This document shows, in pieces, positions 5,949-7,157 of a stretch of DNA of 7,157 nucleotides (position 1 is its first letter; each line of letters starts with the position of its first letter). The translations under genes were made by a program, and so were the position numbers. This DNA is from an uncultured Ruminobacter sp. (GTDB taxonomy: Bacteria; Pseudomonadota; Gammaproteobacteria; Enterobacterales; Succinivibrionaceae). The notes under the pieces were generated by a model that worked only from the letters and a program-made list of their open reading frames with translations, ran no database searches and was not told the DNA's origin. The stretch covers positions 1 through 7,157 of the forward strand of contig CAAFXL010000105.1 of the NCBI GenBank assembly GCA_900767005.1, given 5' to 3'.

Positions 5949-5968
5949 AAAAGTGATGCATAAATAAT
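5949..5968 (+). repeat. 20-base direct repeat, copy 2
   Basis: AAAAGTGATGCATAAATAAT matches 4497-4516 at 19 of 20 positions. It lies in the 59-base gap between the kinase-like gene and the next membrane protein gene, with an AAAAAAGTT tract just upstream that resembles the TTAAAAAGT motif at 4462-4480. No convincing TATAAT accompanies it (TAGTAT at 5931-5936 is the nearest), so its promoter activity is uncertain. Confidence 0.65.
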
Positions 5969-5988
5969 AATTTGTAAGTGAGGTATAT

Positions 5989-6492
5989 ATGAAGAAATTA
6001 ATATTAAATCCCTTCTCAATGTTTATAATAGGACTATTATTAGGAATTTTGATAAAAGTATTAGATGTCTATGGTAAAGGATTTGGAATGGAACTTGCTT
6101 ATATGTTTTCTGATATACAAGTATGGATATTGCTAGGAATATTAATATCGATTTTTAGCAAAACAAAAAAACAAGCTGCAATCAATATATTTCCATTTTG
6201 TATTGGAATGCTCATAACATATTATATAGTTGCAAATATATTAAATGCTGTTTATGGGAAAAGTTTTATTATTGGGTGGTCAATATTTTCACTTTTTTCC
6301 CCATTATTTGCATATTTTACTTGGCAATCAAAAGAAAAAGGAATATTATCGAAAATTATTTCAATAGGAATCTTATTAGGAACAATAATATTAACACTTA
6401 TATTAGGTGGGGGTTCTACAATACTTGACTATATTTGTTTAATATTAATTTTATACTTTGTGATATTTCATAAAATTAATATAGACAATTAA
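5989..6492 (+). CDS. Six-helix membrane protein of unknown function, 167 residues
   Basis: I cannot name a function. The protein is almost wholly hydrophobic with six predicted membrane helices at about 8-28, 43-57, 64-84, 92-112, 119-139 and 145-161. Short lysine-containing loops (SKTKKQ at 57-62, SKEKG at 114-118) would face the cytoplasm. There is no signal peptide, ABC-permease or transporter signature that I can see; GYGKGFGMEL-like glycines in the first loop and FTWQSKEKG between helices four and five are the most distinctive stretches. GTGAGG (5978-5983) is 5 bases before the ATG. The second 20-base repeat lies just upstream. The next membrane gene follows 29 bases later with a nearly identical ribosome binding site, so the two probably form an operon. 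Confidence 0.75.
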   Translation: MKKLILNPFSMFIIGLLLGILIKVLDVYGKGFGMELAYMFSDIQVWILLGILISIFSKTKKQAAINIFPFCIGMLITYYIVANILNAVYGKSFIIGWSIFSLFSPLFAYFTWQSKEKGILSKIISIGILLGTIILTLILGGGSTILDYICLILILYFVIFHKINIDN

Positions 6493-6521
6493 GTTCCAAT
6501 TTGAAAGTGAGGTTTTATAAA

Positions 6522-6788
6522 GTGAAATTAAAAGATTGGAATAAAAAAACAATTCTATTTAAAATTCTAACAATATTTGGGTTAATTATCTCTGTAACAA
6601 TTATAGTTTTGGCTTTAATGCAAATATTCAATATATGGGATAAGGCAATCAATATATTTGAACCATTATTAGGAGTATTGATGATAATCCAAGCAATAGA
6701 AAATTGGAAAACAAATAGATCAACAGCATATTTTTCATTATTTGGGACAATATTTATGTTTATTGTAGCAATTATCATATTATTTTAA
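6522..6788 (+). CDS. Small three-helix membrane protein, 88 residues (YczI/DUF3953-like)
   Basis: Three hydrophobic segments at about residues 13-35, 43-60 and 68-88, a basic N-terminus (MKLKDWNKKTILFK) and the stretch FEPLLGVLMIIQAIENWK. From memory this resembles the small YczI/DUF3953 membrane proteins of Bacillota, whose function is not known; that match was not searched. The frame extends back to a TTG at 6501, but I prefer the GTG at 6522. AAGTGAGG (6505-6512) is 9 bases before it and matches the ribosome binding site of the preceding gene (AAGTGAGG at 5976-5983), whereas a start at 6501 would have no such site and would overlap this one. A terminator follows at 6859-6886, ending the unit. 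Confidence 0.68.
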   Translation: MKLKDWNKKTILFKILTIFGLIISVTIIVLALMQIFNIWDKAINIFEPLLGVLMIIQAIENWKTNRSTAYFSLFGTIFMFIVAIIILF

Positions 6789-6858
6789 TAAATTTACAAT
6801 TTTGAGGTGTAAAATAGAATATAAAATGGAAAAAAGAACAAAGATACTGTTGTTATAT

Positions 6859-6886
6859 AAGACCTAGATTTTTCTAGGTCTTTTAA
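6859..6886 (+). terminator. Symmetrical terminator closing the membrane-protein unit
   Basis: AAGACCTAGA (6859-6868) and TCTAGGTCTT (6873-6882) form a perfect 10-pair stem around TTTT, followed by TTAAT. The A-rich left flank and T-rich right flank mean it could terminate transcription from either side, though the T tract is short. Confidence 0.65.
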
Positions 6887-6925
6887 TACATTAAAAATTC
6901 TTCTTCAAAAGTAGTTTAAATAACA

Positions 6926-6970
6926 TTTTAATAATTTTTAATAATTTAATAATAATTTAATAATAATAAT
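6926..6970. repeat. A+T-only stretch with four TTTAATAA units
   Basis: TTTAATAA occurs at 6927, 6937, 6945 and 6956, spaced 10, 8 and 11 bases apart, inside a run with no G or C from 6925 to 6970, ending in TAATAATAAT. The near-helical spacing could bend DNA or act as an UP element for the gene starting at 7015. It may also be simple low-complexity sequence. The surrounding gap 6789-7014 otherwise holds only the terminator and a ribosome binding site. Confidence 0.5.
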
Positions 6971-7014
6971 CAACTAAAATTAAAAATGATTTAATCAATG
7001 AAGGAGGAAAAATT

Positions 7015-7157
7015 ATGTCGAAAAGTAATTCTTTGACACACAAAGTTGAAAGAAAAGCGGTTGAAAAAATTGTTGATTCAATTCTGAAAAAAATGAATCA
7101 GGATAGAGAAAAGGAAATATCTAATCTTTTAGAATATGTAGAAAAAAAATATGAAGA
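7015..7157 (+). CDS. Start of an unidentified protein, truncated by the window edge
   Basis: Forty-seven codons are visible and the frame is open to the end of the window. AAGGAGG (7001-7007), a perfect ribosome binding site, is 7 bases before the ATG. The visible part is highly charged and helical, rich in lysine and glutamate, with heptad-like hydrophobic residues (KAVEKIVDSILKKM at 14-27, EISNLLEYVEKKY at 34-46). It has no signal peptide or membrane segment. Function cannot be told from this N-terminus. It follows a terminator and a 130-base A+T-rich gap, so it is a separate transcription unit and may belong to flanking chromosome. Confidence 0.7.
   Translation, partial: MSKSNSLTHKVERKAVEKIVDSILKKMNQDREKEISNLLEYVEKKYE

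Noticed and set aside
6501..6521. TTG start for the small membrane protein, adding 7 residues
   Set aside because: It would overlap the AAGTGAGG at 6505-6512, which is the ribosome binding site for the GTG at 6522 and matches that of the preceding gene.
6826..6867. 13-codon frame ATG-GAA...ACC-TAG before the terminator
   Set aside because: There is a GAGGTG at 6804-6809 but it is too far from this ATG, and the frame runs into the terminator stem. It might be a remnant of a lost gene, but this cannot be supported.
6906..6930. Possible third, degenerate copy of the 20-base direct repeat (CAAAAGT...AAATAA)
   Set aside because: The central GATGCA is missing and alignment needs a gap; the match is mostly A/T and not above chance.

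Overview
The window is very A+T-rich, nearly every gene is preceded by a strong AGGAGG-like ribosome binding site, and TTG and GTG starts occur alongside ATG. The gene families also point to a low-GC Bacillota host, most likely a Clostridia- or Erysipelotrichia-type anaerobe. The species cannot be told from the sequence. All supported genes lie on the + strand.

Bases 1-4450 look like the core of a small integrative and mobilizable element. After a terminator at 15-40 comes a 91-residue protein of unknown function. A near-consensus promoter and a leader carrying an intrinsic terminator then precede a large serine recombinase of 644 residues, the probable integrase/excisionase. It has a catalytic domain, a recombinase domain, a zinc ribbon, a coiled coil and an unusual C-terminal extension of about 170 residues. 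Next is a roughly 230-base non-coding block packed with inverted repeats, including a GTAA-tetraloop hairpin. It lies where MobV elements keep their origin of transfer, so it is the best oriT candidate. A 70-residue unknown protein and a MobV-family relaxase with a clear HxDExxPHxH motif follow, closed by a terminator at 4420-4449. The element has no visible type IV secretion genes, so it would need a helper conjugation system.

Bases 4450-6890 hold four further genes in two short transcription units. Each unit is introduced by nearly the same 20-base sequence (19 of 20 identical). Unit one encodes a TrhA/hemolysin III-type seven-helix membrane protein (TTG start) and a compact protein-kinase-like phosphotransferase. 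Unit two encodes a six-helix membrane protein and an 88-residue three-helix membrane protein (GTG start) and ends at a symmetrical terminator at 6859-6886. Whether these genes are cargo of the element or flanking chromosome cannot be settled here.

The last stretch has an A+T-rich region with four TTTAATAA units, then a strong ribosome binding site and the first 47 codons of a gene that runs off the window. The most interesting unexplained parts are the structured block between recombinase and relaxase genes, the terminator-bearing recombinase leader, the recombinase C-terminal extension, and the repeat-flanked TrhA/kinase pair.
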